This document shows, piece by piece, positions 1-5,056 of a DNA stretch of 5,056 nt. The stretch lies in assembly GCA_030673085.1 (NCBI GenBank), contig DAOVFE010000173.1, positions 1 through 5,056 on the forward strand, written 5' to 3'. The notes beneath the pieces are model-generated. The model was not told where the DNA came from. It ran no database searches and saw nothing but the letters and a program-made list of their open reading frames with translations. Every line of letters starts with the position of its first letter. The first letter of the stretch is position 1. The stretch is from Anaerolineales bacterium (GTDB taxonomy: Bacteria; Chloroflexota; Anaerolineae; Anaerolineales; E44-bin32). A program made the position numbers and the translations under genes.

Positions 1-427
1 ATCCGGCATCAGCGATCAGCCCCTATCAGATGAGGAGACCTATCAAGGGGCGCTCAATCGGGTCCGTAGGGCCGCCATGTTGATTTCGAAAGCCGACTAT
101 TGGGTCGGGATTGAAGGCGGGATCGAAGAGAACGAGGATGAAATGTCTTCTTTCGCCTGGGTCGTGATCCTTTCTAAGGATCTGATAGGCAAAAGCCGGA
201 CCGGAACATTCGCTTTGCCGAAGCCTATTGCGGATCTAATCCGGCAGGGCAAGGAGTTGGGTGAAGCCGATGATATTGTCTTCAATCGCTCAAACTCGAA
301 GCGCGATAACGGTGCTGTAGGTATCCTCACCGGCAACGTCATAGACCGAATTCAGCTTTATGAACATGCGGTGATTCTGGCCCTTCTGCCATTCAAGAAT
401 CCAGACTTATTCTCATCCGGGACGTAA
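1..427 (+). CDS. Inosine/xanthosine triphosphatase, YjjX/DUF84 family (5' end outside window)
   Basis: This is the C-terminal 141 residues of a house-cleaning nucleotide phosphatase. The family hydrolyses non-canonical purine triphosphates (ITP, XTP) in the cytosol so that they do not enter nucleic acids. The frame is open from base 2, well before the first ATG at 77, and already encodes the family motif SGISDQPLSDEETYQGALNR. The ATG at 77 is therefore internal. Further motifs are WVGIEGGIE, an S-x-S-K-R-x-N-G-A-V-G-I-L-T-G loop, and the terminal Y-E-H-A-V-I-L-A-L-L-P-F-K-N-P segment. Family members are usually about 170-180 residues, so roughly 30-40 N-terminal residues lie to the left of the window. 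The stop is TAA. No strong terminator follows. Family assignment is confident; the exact substrate is inferred from the family. Confidence 0.88.
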   Translation, partial: SGISDQPLSDEETYQGALNRVRRAAMLISKADYWVGIEGGIEENEDEMSSFAWVVILSKDLIGKSRTGTFALPKPIADLIRQGKELGEADDIVFNRSNSKRDNGAVGILTGNVIDRIQLYEHAVILALLPFKNPDLFSSGT

Positions 428-630
428 GTGCCCTGCGATATCCAAAATGTGCCTTAATCATCCACTCGCCCGGCCATTAATTTTCTCGATCAGATCATTT
501 GAAACCTACCTCGTCTAAGTTGGAACAACCTTGGGGGTGATATTTAACAACCGACTCATGGAGGGATTCGCTATTACAATTAATAAAACTAGTGGGGATT
601 AGCTTCGTCGCCCTCTAGGAGAAATCCGCC
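428..630. other. Intergenic gap before the FGE-fold gene
   Basis: This 203-base stretch has no convincing gene. The AT-rich part at about 571-590 contains TACAAT (575-580), which could be a -10 box for the gene at 631. The best -35 candidate upstream (CCGACT, 551-556, 18-base spacer) is poor, so the promoter call is weak. No hairpin followed by a T-run was found after the YjjX stop. Confidence 0.4.
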
Positions 631-1410
631 ATGCGAGTTTGTTTCACTCTATTTCTTGCACTGCTTTTCATCACCGCCTGCGCAGCCTATCCGCAGACCG
701 CCGTATTGCTGGAGCCAAAACCTATGGTTGACATTCCATCCGGGTGGTTCCACATGGGATCGAATGATGGCCCTGCATCAAGCCGTCCTCAGCGCTATGT
801 CTATCTAGACGCCTTCGCCATCGACCGAACCGAGGTCACAAATTCTGATTTTACCGCGTTCGTGGCTGCCACCGACTATCAAGCCATTGGCTGGGACGAT
901 AATCAACTCATAGGGCTCGCGAAAGAACCAGTTGTTGGTGTTCTTTGGCGCGATGCGGATGCATATTGTCGCTGGGCATGTAAGCGTCTCCCTACCGAGG
1001 CCGAATGAGAAAAAGCGGCTCGCGGGACAGATGGACGGCGCTTTCCATGGGGTGATAAATGGGATCCGGCCCTGGCCAATACTGCAGAAAACGGCCCCGG
1101 CGGCCTATTTCCGGTAGGGATCTATCCATCAGGGGCCAGCCCCTATGGAGCACTCGACATGGCCGGCAATGCTGCCGAATGGGTGGCCGATTATTTTGAC
1201 TTTAGGTATTACAGCTATGCTCCGTCTCGCAACCCCCAAGGCCCAAGCGAGATCCTCGGCCACGGATTGCGTGGAGGCTCGTGGGCATCCCCGGCTGATC
1301 ATGCCCAGACATTTTTCCGCGACTCGTCTCATGCCGGCCGCCCGAACCTGCGGGTCGGCTTTCGCTGCGCCAAGTCGTTGACTAAAGGGGAAGAAGACTG
1401 TACTGATTAG
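631..1410 (+). pseudogene. FGE/SUMF1-fold lipoprotein gene interrupted by one in-frame TGA
   Basis: The frame encodes 259 codons with TGA at codon 126 (1006-1008). The start has AGGAG at 617-621, nine bases upstream of ATG. Residues 1-17 form a lipoprotein signal with lipobox I-T-A-C (Cys17), so the product would be a surface lipoprotein. The FGE-sulfatase domain follows: P-S-G-W-F-H-M-G-S-N (36-45), D-R-T-E-V-T-N (65-71), V-G-V-L-W-R-D-A-D-A-Y-C-R-W (102-115), R-L-P-T-E-A-E (119-125), then the TGA, then E-K-A-A-R-G-T-D-G-R-R (127-137), D-M-A-G-N-A-A-E-W (176-184), R-G-G-S-W (214-218) and R-V-G-F-R-C (241-246). The family has Trp (TGG) where this gene has TGA, so one base change explains the lesion; there is no frameshift or other stop. 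The segment after G-G-S-W lacks the Cys pair of true formylglycine-generating enzymes, so sulfatase activation is unlikely. Either a recent pseudogene, a sequencing error, or read through. Confidence 0.85.
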
Positions 1411-1455
1411 TCAGCCTCTCTCCGTATCTATTCAATAATCGATAGGATAATCGGC

Positions 1456-1593
1456 ATGAAAAAGCAGAACCGCCACATGTGGCGTCTCTACTTCAGCGCC
1501 TTTGAGCTATTAGCCCGGCGGCTTACTGCCAGGCGGCCGCCGATTGTAAGCTGCCCCGAGCTGCAGATCATACAAGCCGGGATTATGTGTTGA
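1456..1593 (+). CDS. Possible small ORF, 45 residues, unknown
   Basis: The frame starts with ATG preceded by AGGA at 1444-1447, eight bases upstream, and ends in TGA. The product would be basic, beginning M-K-K-Q-N-R-H-M-W-R and containing several Arg residues near the middle (L-L-A-R-R-L-T-A-R-R). I recognise no domain. The frame runs through the 1517-1555 hairpin, which may be the real feature here. It would also be the only gene in the window ending in TGA. Probably chance, listed because of its start context. Confidence 0.15.
   Translation: MKKQNRHMWRLYFSAFELLARRLTARRPPIVSCPELQIIQAGIMC
1517..1555. repeat. Inverted repeat, 10-bp stem with 19-base loop
   Basis: GGCGGCTTAC (1517-1526) pairs with GTAAGCTGCC (1546-1555), with one G-U pair when transcribed rightwards. 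The loop contains the palindrome GGCGGCCGCC (1532-1541). No T-run follows, so a simple intrinsic terminator is not supported. Confidence 0.45.
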
Positions 1594-1659
1594 AGGCCGG
1601 TTTGCCCGACCATGAATAGTCGGGTTCATGGCTAAAGTCACGTCGGGGCCATAGAAGAA

Positions 1660-1690
1660 GGGTTGTCTAAAAGGTTATTTTAGACAACCC
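1660..1690. terminator. Perfect 13-bp palindrome, candidate bidirectional terminator
   Basis: GGGTTGTCTAAAA (1660-1672) and TTTTAGACAACCC (1678-1690) are perfect inverted copies around a five-base loop. The position between convergent genes fits a shared terminator. The T-stretch lies inside the stem; outside it the sequence is only pyrimidine-rich on the - strand side (TTCTTCT) and weak on the + side. The shape also resembles two insertion-sequence ends brought together, but no transposase remnant is visible. Confidence 0.5.
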
Positions 1691-1757
1691 CTGTATAAAT
1701 CGTTACTTTTCCTACTCGTGGACGCTTTTTCAGTAGACTCACATATGTATTTCTCAG

Positions 1758-2345
1758 CTAGAAGCCAAACATTTCTAATGGGGCGTAAAGGATATTAGGA
1801 TAATAGGCGTCCATGAACCAGAAAACCCCAATTAGAACGACGAGTATTACCAGACAGCCGCAACCAGCCATAAGCCATGGGCTCTTTTTCTTCTTTTCTT
1901 CCGCCGGCGCCACTGGAGCATACACGGGAGCTGGCGCGGCGGCGGCCCGTCGTGCAGGGGGCGGCGTGGGAGCCGGAGAAGGCGCAGCCGGCGCTGGAGC
2001 GCTTGCTGAAGTCCCAACTACAGTAGCAGAACTTTCGGGGGAAACCGCATCAAACGTTAGCTTCACCTTCCCGCCTAAACCGATCAAATCGCCAACATTT
2101 AACACCCGAGGAGCCGACAGGCGTTCATCATTTACAAAGGTGCCATTCGTCGATCCAAAATCCTCAAGGACGAATCCGCCTGGAGTCCGCATCAGGCGCG
2201 CATGCTTACGCGATATCTCTGTATCGCCTATAACAATATCGTTGACAACATCCCGGCCAAGTAGAGTAATCTCCTTGGTAAGATCAAATGTCGTTCCCGG
2301 ACTGGGACCTTCGCGAACAATAAGCCGAAACGATGCAAGTTCCAT
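1758..2345 (-). CDS. FHA-domain protein with C-terminal membrane anchor
   Basis: A 195-residue protein that should bind phosphothreonine peptides through a cytoplasmic FHA domain while tethered to the membrane. The FHA fold covers about residues 5-98, with the signature G-R-D (30-32), S-R-K-H-A (45-49), G-S-T-N-G-T (64-69) and Asn72. A low-complexity Ala/Pro linker follows (about 113-148), then E-E-K-K-K-K (149-154) and one hydrophobic segment (about 157-178) containing G-C-G-C. The Lys cluster before the segment favours an N-in topology, leaving a short tail of about 17 residues outside. An ATG six codons upstream (2363) has its Shine-Dalgarno directly touching it, whereas the chosen ATG has AAAGGAGG five bases away. 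The stop is TAG. No Ser/Thr kinase or phosphatase is nearby, so the phosphorylated partner is unknown. The gene is divergent from the NERD-like operon and convergent with the FGE-fold gene. Confidence 0.9.
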   Translation of the reverse strand: MELASFRLIVREGPSPGTTFDLTKEITLLGRDVVNDIVIGDTEISRKHARLMRTPGGFVLEDFGSTNGTFVNDERLSAPRVLNVGDLIGLGGKVKLTFDAVSPESSATVVGTSASAPAPAAPSPAPTPPPARRAAAAPAPVYAPVAPAEEKKKKSPWLMAGCGCLVILVVLIGVFWFMDAYYPNILYAPLEMFGF

Positions 2346-2350
2346 CTTGT

Positions 2351-2358
2351 CCTCCTTT
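2351..2358 (-). promoter_or_regulatory. Shine-Dalgarno deciding the FHA start
   Basis: Read on the - strand this is AAAGGAGG, five bases before the ATG at 2345. It argues against the upstream ATG at 2363, whose AAAGGAG abuts the start codon with no spacer. Confidence 0.75.
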
Positions 2359-2377
2359 GGCATCTCCTTTGCATTGT

Positions 2378-2406
2378 AGTTTAGCGGCTGCCTACCCTAA
2401 ACGCAA
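2378..2406 (-). promoter_or_regulatory. Weak candidate promoter of the FHA gene
   Basis: On the - strand TTGCGT (2401-2406) and TAAACT (2378-2383) are 17 bases apart. Transcription would start near 2371, leaving a leader of about 25 bases before the ATG at 2345 and making the ATG at 2363 almost the first codon of the message. Both boxes match the consensus only in part. Confidence 0.35.
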
Positions 2407-2518
2407 GTCAATAATGATGTTGAGAAAAATATTTGCCTGTAAAAAATTATGGTATATATAGGGCGTGAGTTCCATTTCCGCCCCATATATACCACCTCGT
2501 TCTTCAAAAGTTGACTTG
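2404..2518. repeat. Palindromic intergenic element with nested dyad
   Basis: The outer arms CAAGTCAA (2404-2411) and TTGACTTG (2511-2518) are perfect inverted copies. Nested inside is a 15-bp dyad (2451-2465 with 2479-2493) consisting of GGTATATATAGGGCG and CGCCCCATATATACC, with a single G-U type mismatch and a 13-base loop. The left half of the element recurs at 4998-5054. It sits centrally between divergent promoters. It could be an operator for a dimeric regulator, a small non-autonomous mobile element, or both. Confidence 0.65.
2416..2472 (+). repeat. Diverged direct repeat, copy 1
   Basis: Bases 2416-2472 align without gaps to 4998-5054 with 43 of 57 identities by eye. The best conserved blocks are GATGTTGA, the ATATTT-x-CC stretch and GGTATATAT. 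The conserved block includes the left arm of the 2451-2493 dyad. Confidence 0.7.
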
Positions 2519-2543
2519 TCATCGAGAGAGAGTGCCATATAAT
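2516..2543 (+). promoter_or_regulatory. Sigma-70-type promoter for the NERD-like operon
   Basis: TTGTCA (2516-2521, five of six consensus bases) and TATAAT (2538-2543, perfect) are 16 bases apart. Transcription would start near 2550, leaving a leader of about 135 bases before the ATG at 2686. The -35 box overlaps the right outer arm TTGACTTG of the palindromic element, so a protein bound there would affect it. Confidence 0.65.
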
Positions 2544-2675
2544 TCTTATAAGGCTCATTTATAGAAGAAGAGTACAACATCTTCATGGCCTAATTTAGAA
2601 TCAATCAGCCTTTCTTCATGCGATTGTGAGTCTTGCTCTATCATACAGCTCGAACCTATCGAACATGGGCCTACT

Positions 2676-2680
2676 AGGAG
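2676..2680 (+). promoter_or_regulatory. Shine-Dalgarno deciding the NERD-like start
   Basis: AGGAG lies five bases before ATG at 2686. Upstream in-frame GTG (2626) and ATG (2665) have no comparable site. Confidence 0.75.
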
Positions 2681-2685
2681 CGACG

Positions 2686-3561
2686 ATGAAAATAATGGAA
2701 TGTTCTCCTTTCCGCGAAGAAGATGGAACGATCAGCATTAATAACTTGCTCCGCGGCACATGGGCGCACGGGGTAGACTGGCGCAAAAAAATGCAGGATC
2801 AGGATAAAGCTTGCGAACGGCTGCAGAGCAGCCTTGACAAGAACCACTTGCTCCTAAAAAATGTCGCTATCCCGGGCAAACATTTTAACGAGCCAATGAT
2901 GGTGCTTCTTAGCCCTCAGGGAGTTCGTGTGCTGATGGTGTCCTCGGCCCGCGGCAACTACCGTGCTAAAGGCTCTGAATGGTTGCGTTATAGCGATAGG
3001 ATCCACCGTTTCAAACGGACGCGCCCTAATCTGCAGACTATTGTTTTAGATATGACCAAATCTCTCGCGAAAGAACTCCAGAATCTCAGCTTTCAATTGC
3101 CCAATATCGAGGCAGTATTAATTTTTACCAATCCCCGGACGCTTATCGACACTGCCAGACCGAGGGCAAGGATCGTACCTGCCGATGCCATCAGTTTCTT
3201 TGCGGCTAACTTGCAGCAATTGCCGCCCATCATGGAATACACAGATCTCCGCAACTTGGCTCGTGCGTTGCTTCTTATGGCAAAGCCCGAAACAAAGCCG
3301 TCGCCTCAAGTTAAAGAGGCGGTCAATAAAGCGGTAGAAATCCAGGCAATAGATGAGATCCCTTCCGCCCAGGTCGCTCTCCCTGAAGTCCAAACTGGCC
3401 CCGACATTCGAACTGGCCCGAAAGTTTTTGGGTTGAATCGGATACAACTGGAGCGCCGTCAGTGGGCCATCCTCGCCGGGCTTATTATTCTCGAGATTCT
3501 GATTTTGATCATCTTCGCGGTCCTATTGTCAACCAGTATGAATCTAATCCAAATACCATAG
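2686..3561 (+). CDS. NERD-like domain protein with C-terminal membrane anchor
   Basis: A 291-residue protein of a type I associate with Anaerolineae genomes, where it is labelled NERD (nuclease-related) domain protein. The globular part spans about residues 40-190, with hydrophobic strand-like stretches M-M-V-L-L-S-P-Q-G-V (71-80), R-V-L-M-V-S-S (81-87), R-G-N-Y-R-A-K-G (89-96), A-V-L-I-F-T-N-P (143-150) and V-P-A-D-A-I-S-F-F (164-172). A charged, Pro-containing linker follows (about 200-255). One strong hydrophobic segment (about 260-283) then anchors the C-terminus, leaving the domain cytoplasmic. NERD domains are proposed to be related to nucleases, but I cannot point to a complete catalytic set here, so nuclease activity is not claimed. 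The start at 2686 is chosen by its Shine-Dalgarno; a longer reading from GTG 2626 adds 20 residues. The stop is TAG. It is the first gene of the probable operon with the glycosyltransferase and RNase HII. Confidence 0.7.
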   Translation: MKIMECSPFREEDGTISINNLLRGTWAHGVDWRKKMQDQDKACERLQSSLDKNHLLLKNVAIPGKHFNEPMMVLLSPQGVRVLMVSSARGNYRAKGSEWLRYSDRIHRFKRTRPNLQTIVLDMTKSLAKELQNLSFQLPNIEAVLIFTNPRTLIDTARPRARIVPADAISFFAANLQQLPPIMEYTDLRNLARALLLMAKPETKPSPQVKEAVNKAVEIQAIDEIPSAQVALPEVQTGPDIRTGPKVFGLNRIQLERRQWAILAGLIILEILILIIFAVLLSTSMNLIQIP

Positions 3562-3573
3562 CATAATTACTAC

Positions 3574-3579
3574 AAGGTG
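3574..3579 (+). promoter_or_regulatory. Shine-Dalgarno supporting a TTG start
   Basis: AAGGTG lies five bases before TTG 3585. No in-frame ATG or GTG lies between the previous stop and the conserved start of the glycosyltransferase fold, so TTG is the only sensible initiation codon. Confidence 0.6.
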
Positions 3580-3584
3580 CTCGC

Positions 3585-4307
3585 TTGCATCCTAGACTAT
3601 CGATCATCATCCCTGCCCATAACGAAGAGCCAAGGCTACCCGCCAGTCTGAGCAAAGTTCTAGCTTTTATAAGCTCCCAACCTTATACGGCCGAAGTGCT
3701 GGTGGTGGAAAATGGCAGCCAGGATCGCACCGCCGAAATTGTCACTGAGATCGCTCGCCATCACCCTAATTTGCACTTAATTCAAGAACAGAAAGCCGGA
3801 AAGGGTTTGGCTGTGCGCCGCGGAATGCTAGCCGCGTCCGGCGAGTATCGGTTCATTTGCGATGCTGACCTCTCAATGCCCATTGAGCAAGTCAGCCGAT
3901 TCCTGTCGCCGGATAGGGGGGACTTCGATATTGCCATCGGTTCGCGTGAATGCCCCGGATCGGTGCGGTTCAACGAACCAGTCTACCGCCACTGGATCGG
4001 CAGAGCCTTCAACTTCCTGGTGCGGATACTGGCCATTCCTGATTTTCAGGACACACAATGCGGCTTTAAATGTTTCCGTGCCGCCGCTGCTGAAGATCTC
4101 TTTCAGGTCCAACGGCTTGATGGATGGACCTTTGACGTCGAAGTGCTGTATATCGCCCTTCAGCGAGGCTATCGAGTAGCAGAAGTGCCTATCGATTGGT
4201 ATTATTTTCCTGGAAGCAGCATTCATCCCTTTCGCGATTCCTTCTCCATGTTTATTGATCTTTTCCGAATTCGCTCAAACTGGCGTCGAGGGCTTTATGG
4301 CCCGTAA
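3585..4307 (+). CDS. Family 2 glycosyltransferase, polyprenyl-phosphate sugar transferase type
   Basis: A 240-residue GT-A fold enzyme of the DPM1/ALG5-like group, which transfers a sugar from a nucleotide donor to a polyprenyl phosphate at the inner membrane face. Visible motifs are L-S-I-I-I-P-A-H-N-E-E (5-15), V-V-E-N-G-S-Q-D (40-47), K-A-G-K-G-L-A-V-R-R-G-M (70-81) and D-A-D-L-S-M-P (93-99), whose Asp93 and Asp95 form the metal-binding DxD. Later come D-T-Q-C-G-F-K-C-F and W-T-F-D-V-E-V, the acceptor-side motifs typical of this group. D-A-D-L-S resembles the DADLSTP of dolichyl-phosphate glucosyltransferases, so glucose is a reasonable but unproven sugar. There is no transmembrane segment, as in the short soluble members. 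Translation starts at TTG with AAGGTG five bases upstream. It begins 23 bases after the NERD-like gene and overlaps RNase HII by 11 bases. Confidence 0.88.
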   Translation: MHPRLSIIIPAHNEEPRLPASLSKVLAFISSQPYTAEVLVVENGSQDRTAEIVTEIARHHPNLHLIQEQKAGKGLAVRRGMLAASGEYRFICDADLSMPIEQVSRFLSPDRGDFDIAIGSRECPGSVRFNEPVYRHWIGRAFNFLVRILAIPDFQDTQCGFKCFRAAAAEDLFQVQRLDGWTFDVEVLYIALQRGYRVAEVPIDWYYFPGSSIHPFRDSFSMFIDLFRIRSNWRRGLYGP

Positions 4308-4968
4308 TGCTAAAATCATTCGGGGGCCTGATCTCAGCTACGAGAAAGGGCTTTTTAATCGCGATTGCACCCACATAGCCGGCATCGACGAGGCCGGCAG
4401 AGGCGCCTGGGCCGGCCCGGTTGTAGCGGCGGCTGTAATTCTACCTGTAGAGCGTGATGCATTGGCAAACGCCTTAAAGGGCGTGCGCGATTCAAAACAA
4501 ATGACCTTCAACCAACGCGCCCACTGGGCGATAGAGATTCGTAAAACCACTCAATGGGTTGGCGTTGGCCAAGCCGCGCCAGGGGAAATCGATCAATGCG
4601 GTTTAATACCGGCAACCTGCGCCGCCATGCGGCGCGCACTTGAAAAGCTCCCACTCGCTCCCGATTATCTTCTTATCGATTATATGCACCTCCCTGATGT
4701 GCCTTACCTGCAAACGGCTATCACCCATGGCGATGCCCTGGTGCTCTCGATTGCCGCTGCCTCGGTGATCGCCAAAGTGGCCCGCGATCAGATGATGATC
4801 GATTTTGATTCCATCTACCCGGGGTTCGCATTTGCCAGCAACAAAGGTTATGGAACCCCTGCGCATCGTAAAGGCCTCGAGCAATTCGGTCCCACTCCCA
4901 TTCATCGCTTCTCTTATCGTCCGGTGGCAAAATTTTGCCCGGAGAAGGCGCTCAATTCAGACACATAA
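4297..4968 (+). CDS. rnhB: Ribonuclease HII
   Basis: A 223-residue cytosolic endonuclease that cuts the RNA strand of RNA-DNA hybrids and starts removal of single ribonucleotides from DNA. All hallmark motifs are present: G-I-D-E-A-G-R-G (29-36) with catalytic Asp31 and Glu32, D-S-K-Q-M (65-69), L-L-I-D (125-128) with Asp128, G-D-A-L-V-L-S-I-A-A-A-S-V-I-A-K-V (145-161) with probable catalytic Asp146, A-R-D (162-164), Y-P-G-F-A-F-A-S-N-K-G-Y-G-T and the closing I-H-R-F-S-Y. Length is normal for the family. The start at 4297 is preferred over in-frame ATG 4255: GAGGG (4288-4292) is four bases upstream and the 11-base overlap with the glycosyltransferase stop suggests translational coupling. The stop is TAA. 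The enzyme should be active. Confidence 0.96.
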   Translation: MARNAKIIRGPDLSYEKGLFNRDCTHIAGIDEAGRGAWAGPVVAAAVILPVERDALANALKGVRDSKQMTFNQRAHWAIEIRKTTQWVGVGQAAPGEIDQCGLIPATCAAMRRALEKLPLAPDYLLIDYMHLPDVPYLQTAITHGDALVLSIAAASVIAKVARDQMMIDFDSIYPGFAFASNKGYGTPAHRKGLEQFGPTPIHRFSYRPVAKFCPEKALNSDT

Positions 4969-4997
4969 CTCCACAATATACCCATTATTTTCTCAAG

Positions 4998-5054
4998 GAT
5001 GTTGAAAAACATATTTACCAATAAAAGAGCAGGGTATATATGGGGTGGAAGCTC
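4998..5054 (+). repeat. Diverged direct repeat, copy 2 (element runs off the window)
   Basis: This copy matches 2416-2472 at 43 of 57 positions, in the same orientation. It ends in GGTATATATGGGGTGGAA (5033-5050), which corresponds to the left arm of the 2451-2493 dyad; the matching right arm would lie beyond base 5056. It follows the RNase HII gene, with no clear terminator between. Confidence 0.7.
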
Positions 5055-5056
5055 AG

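Larger units (their letters stand above)
1411..1757. other. Hairpin-rich gap between convergent genes
   Basis: This 347-base gap separates the + strand FGE-fold gene from the - strand FHA gene. I see no recognisable gene. It holds a 10-bp stem with one G-U pair (1517-1526 with 1546-1555), a 6-bp stem (1605-1610 with 1619-1624) whose loop can instead pair with bases just downstream (CATGAA 1611-1616 with TTCATG 1625-1630), and the perfect palindrome at 1660-1690. A possible 45-codon reading frame lies at 1456-1593. Confidence 0.5.

Noticed and set aside
448..519. A 23-codon + strand frame in the gap after the YjjX gene.
   Set aside because: It has no Shine-Dalgarno, no recognisable composition and is of chance length.
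1006..1008. Selenocysteine at the TGA in the FGE-fold gene.
   Set aside because: The family has Trp, not Cys, at this site, and I see no convincing SECIS-like hairpin directly downstream.
1605..1631. An H-type RNA pseudoknot formed by the interleaved arms.
   Set aside because: The connecting loops would be zero, two and zero bases, too short to span six-bp stems; at best these are alternative hairpins.
1813..2379. A long + strand frame opposite the FHA gene.
   Set aside because: It is antisense to clear FHA motifs and is kept open by the Ala/Pro-rich linker composition; its peptide has no recognisable domain.
2392..2586. A 64-codon - strand frame through the intergenic repeat, with the repeat copy at the right edge open in the matching frame and giving a similar peptide (E-L-x-P-x-I-Y and N-x-F-x-N-I).
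   Set aside because: Across 19 aligned codons the differences fall 6, 4 and 4 on codon positions one, two and three, so there is no third-position excess. The peptide similarity follows from DNA repeat similarity; no Shine-Dalgarno or domain supports a gene.
3862..4226. Overlapping frames on both strands inside the glycosyltransferase gene.
   Set aside because: They are shadows of a gene with strong family motifs in the main frame.
4976..5039. ATATACCC (4976-4983) and GGGTATAT (5032-5039) as a second dyad.
   Set aside because: The arms are only eight bases, AT-rich and 48 bases apart, and copy 1 has no equivalent left arm.

Overview
The window looks like ordinary bacterial chromosome of medium GC with short intergenic gaps. 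The gene types suggest an Anaerolineae-like member of the Chloroflexota. The clues are an FHA protein with an Ala/Pro linker and a C-terminal GCGC membrane anchor, a NERD-like protein with a C-terminal anchor, and an FGE-fold lipoprotein. This placement is inferred from remembered family architectures, not from a database search.

Layout from left to right. Positions 1-427 hold the 3' part of a YjjX/DUF84 inosine/xanthosine triphosphatase gene on the + strand. Positions 631-1410 hold a + strand lipoprotein gene of the formylglycine-generating-enzyme (SUMF1) fold. It is cut by one in-frame TGA exactly where the family has the Trp of the LPTEAEWE motif, and the rest of the frame is intact. A 347-base gap follows between convergent genes and is rich in hairpins, ending in a perfect 13-bp palindrome that may be a bidirectional terminator. 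The FHA gene lies on the - strand (1758-2345).

The gap between the FHA gene and the next, divergent gene carries a compact regulatory-looking region. It has a 15-bp dyad at its centre, flanked by inverted TTGACTTG boxes, with a good sigma-70-type promoter pointing right and a weaker one pointing left. A diverged copy of the left half of this element reappears at the right edge of the window (4998-5054), so it is a dispersed repeat.

The rightward promoter would drive a probable three-gene operon: a NERD-like membrane-anchored protein (2686-3561), a family 2 polyprenyl-phosphate-type glycosyltransferase (3585-4307) and ribonuclease HII (4297-4968). The first two genes are 23 bases apart and the last two overlap by 11 bases.

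No phage, CRISPR, toxin-antitoxin, tRNA or rRNA feature was seen. I do not see a clear new multi-gene system. The most distinctive signals are the TGA inside the FGE-fold gene and the repeated dyad element next to promoters.
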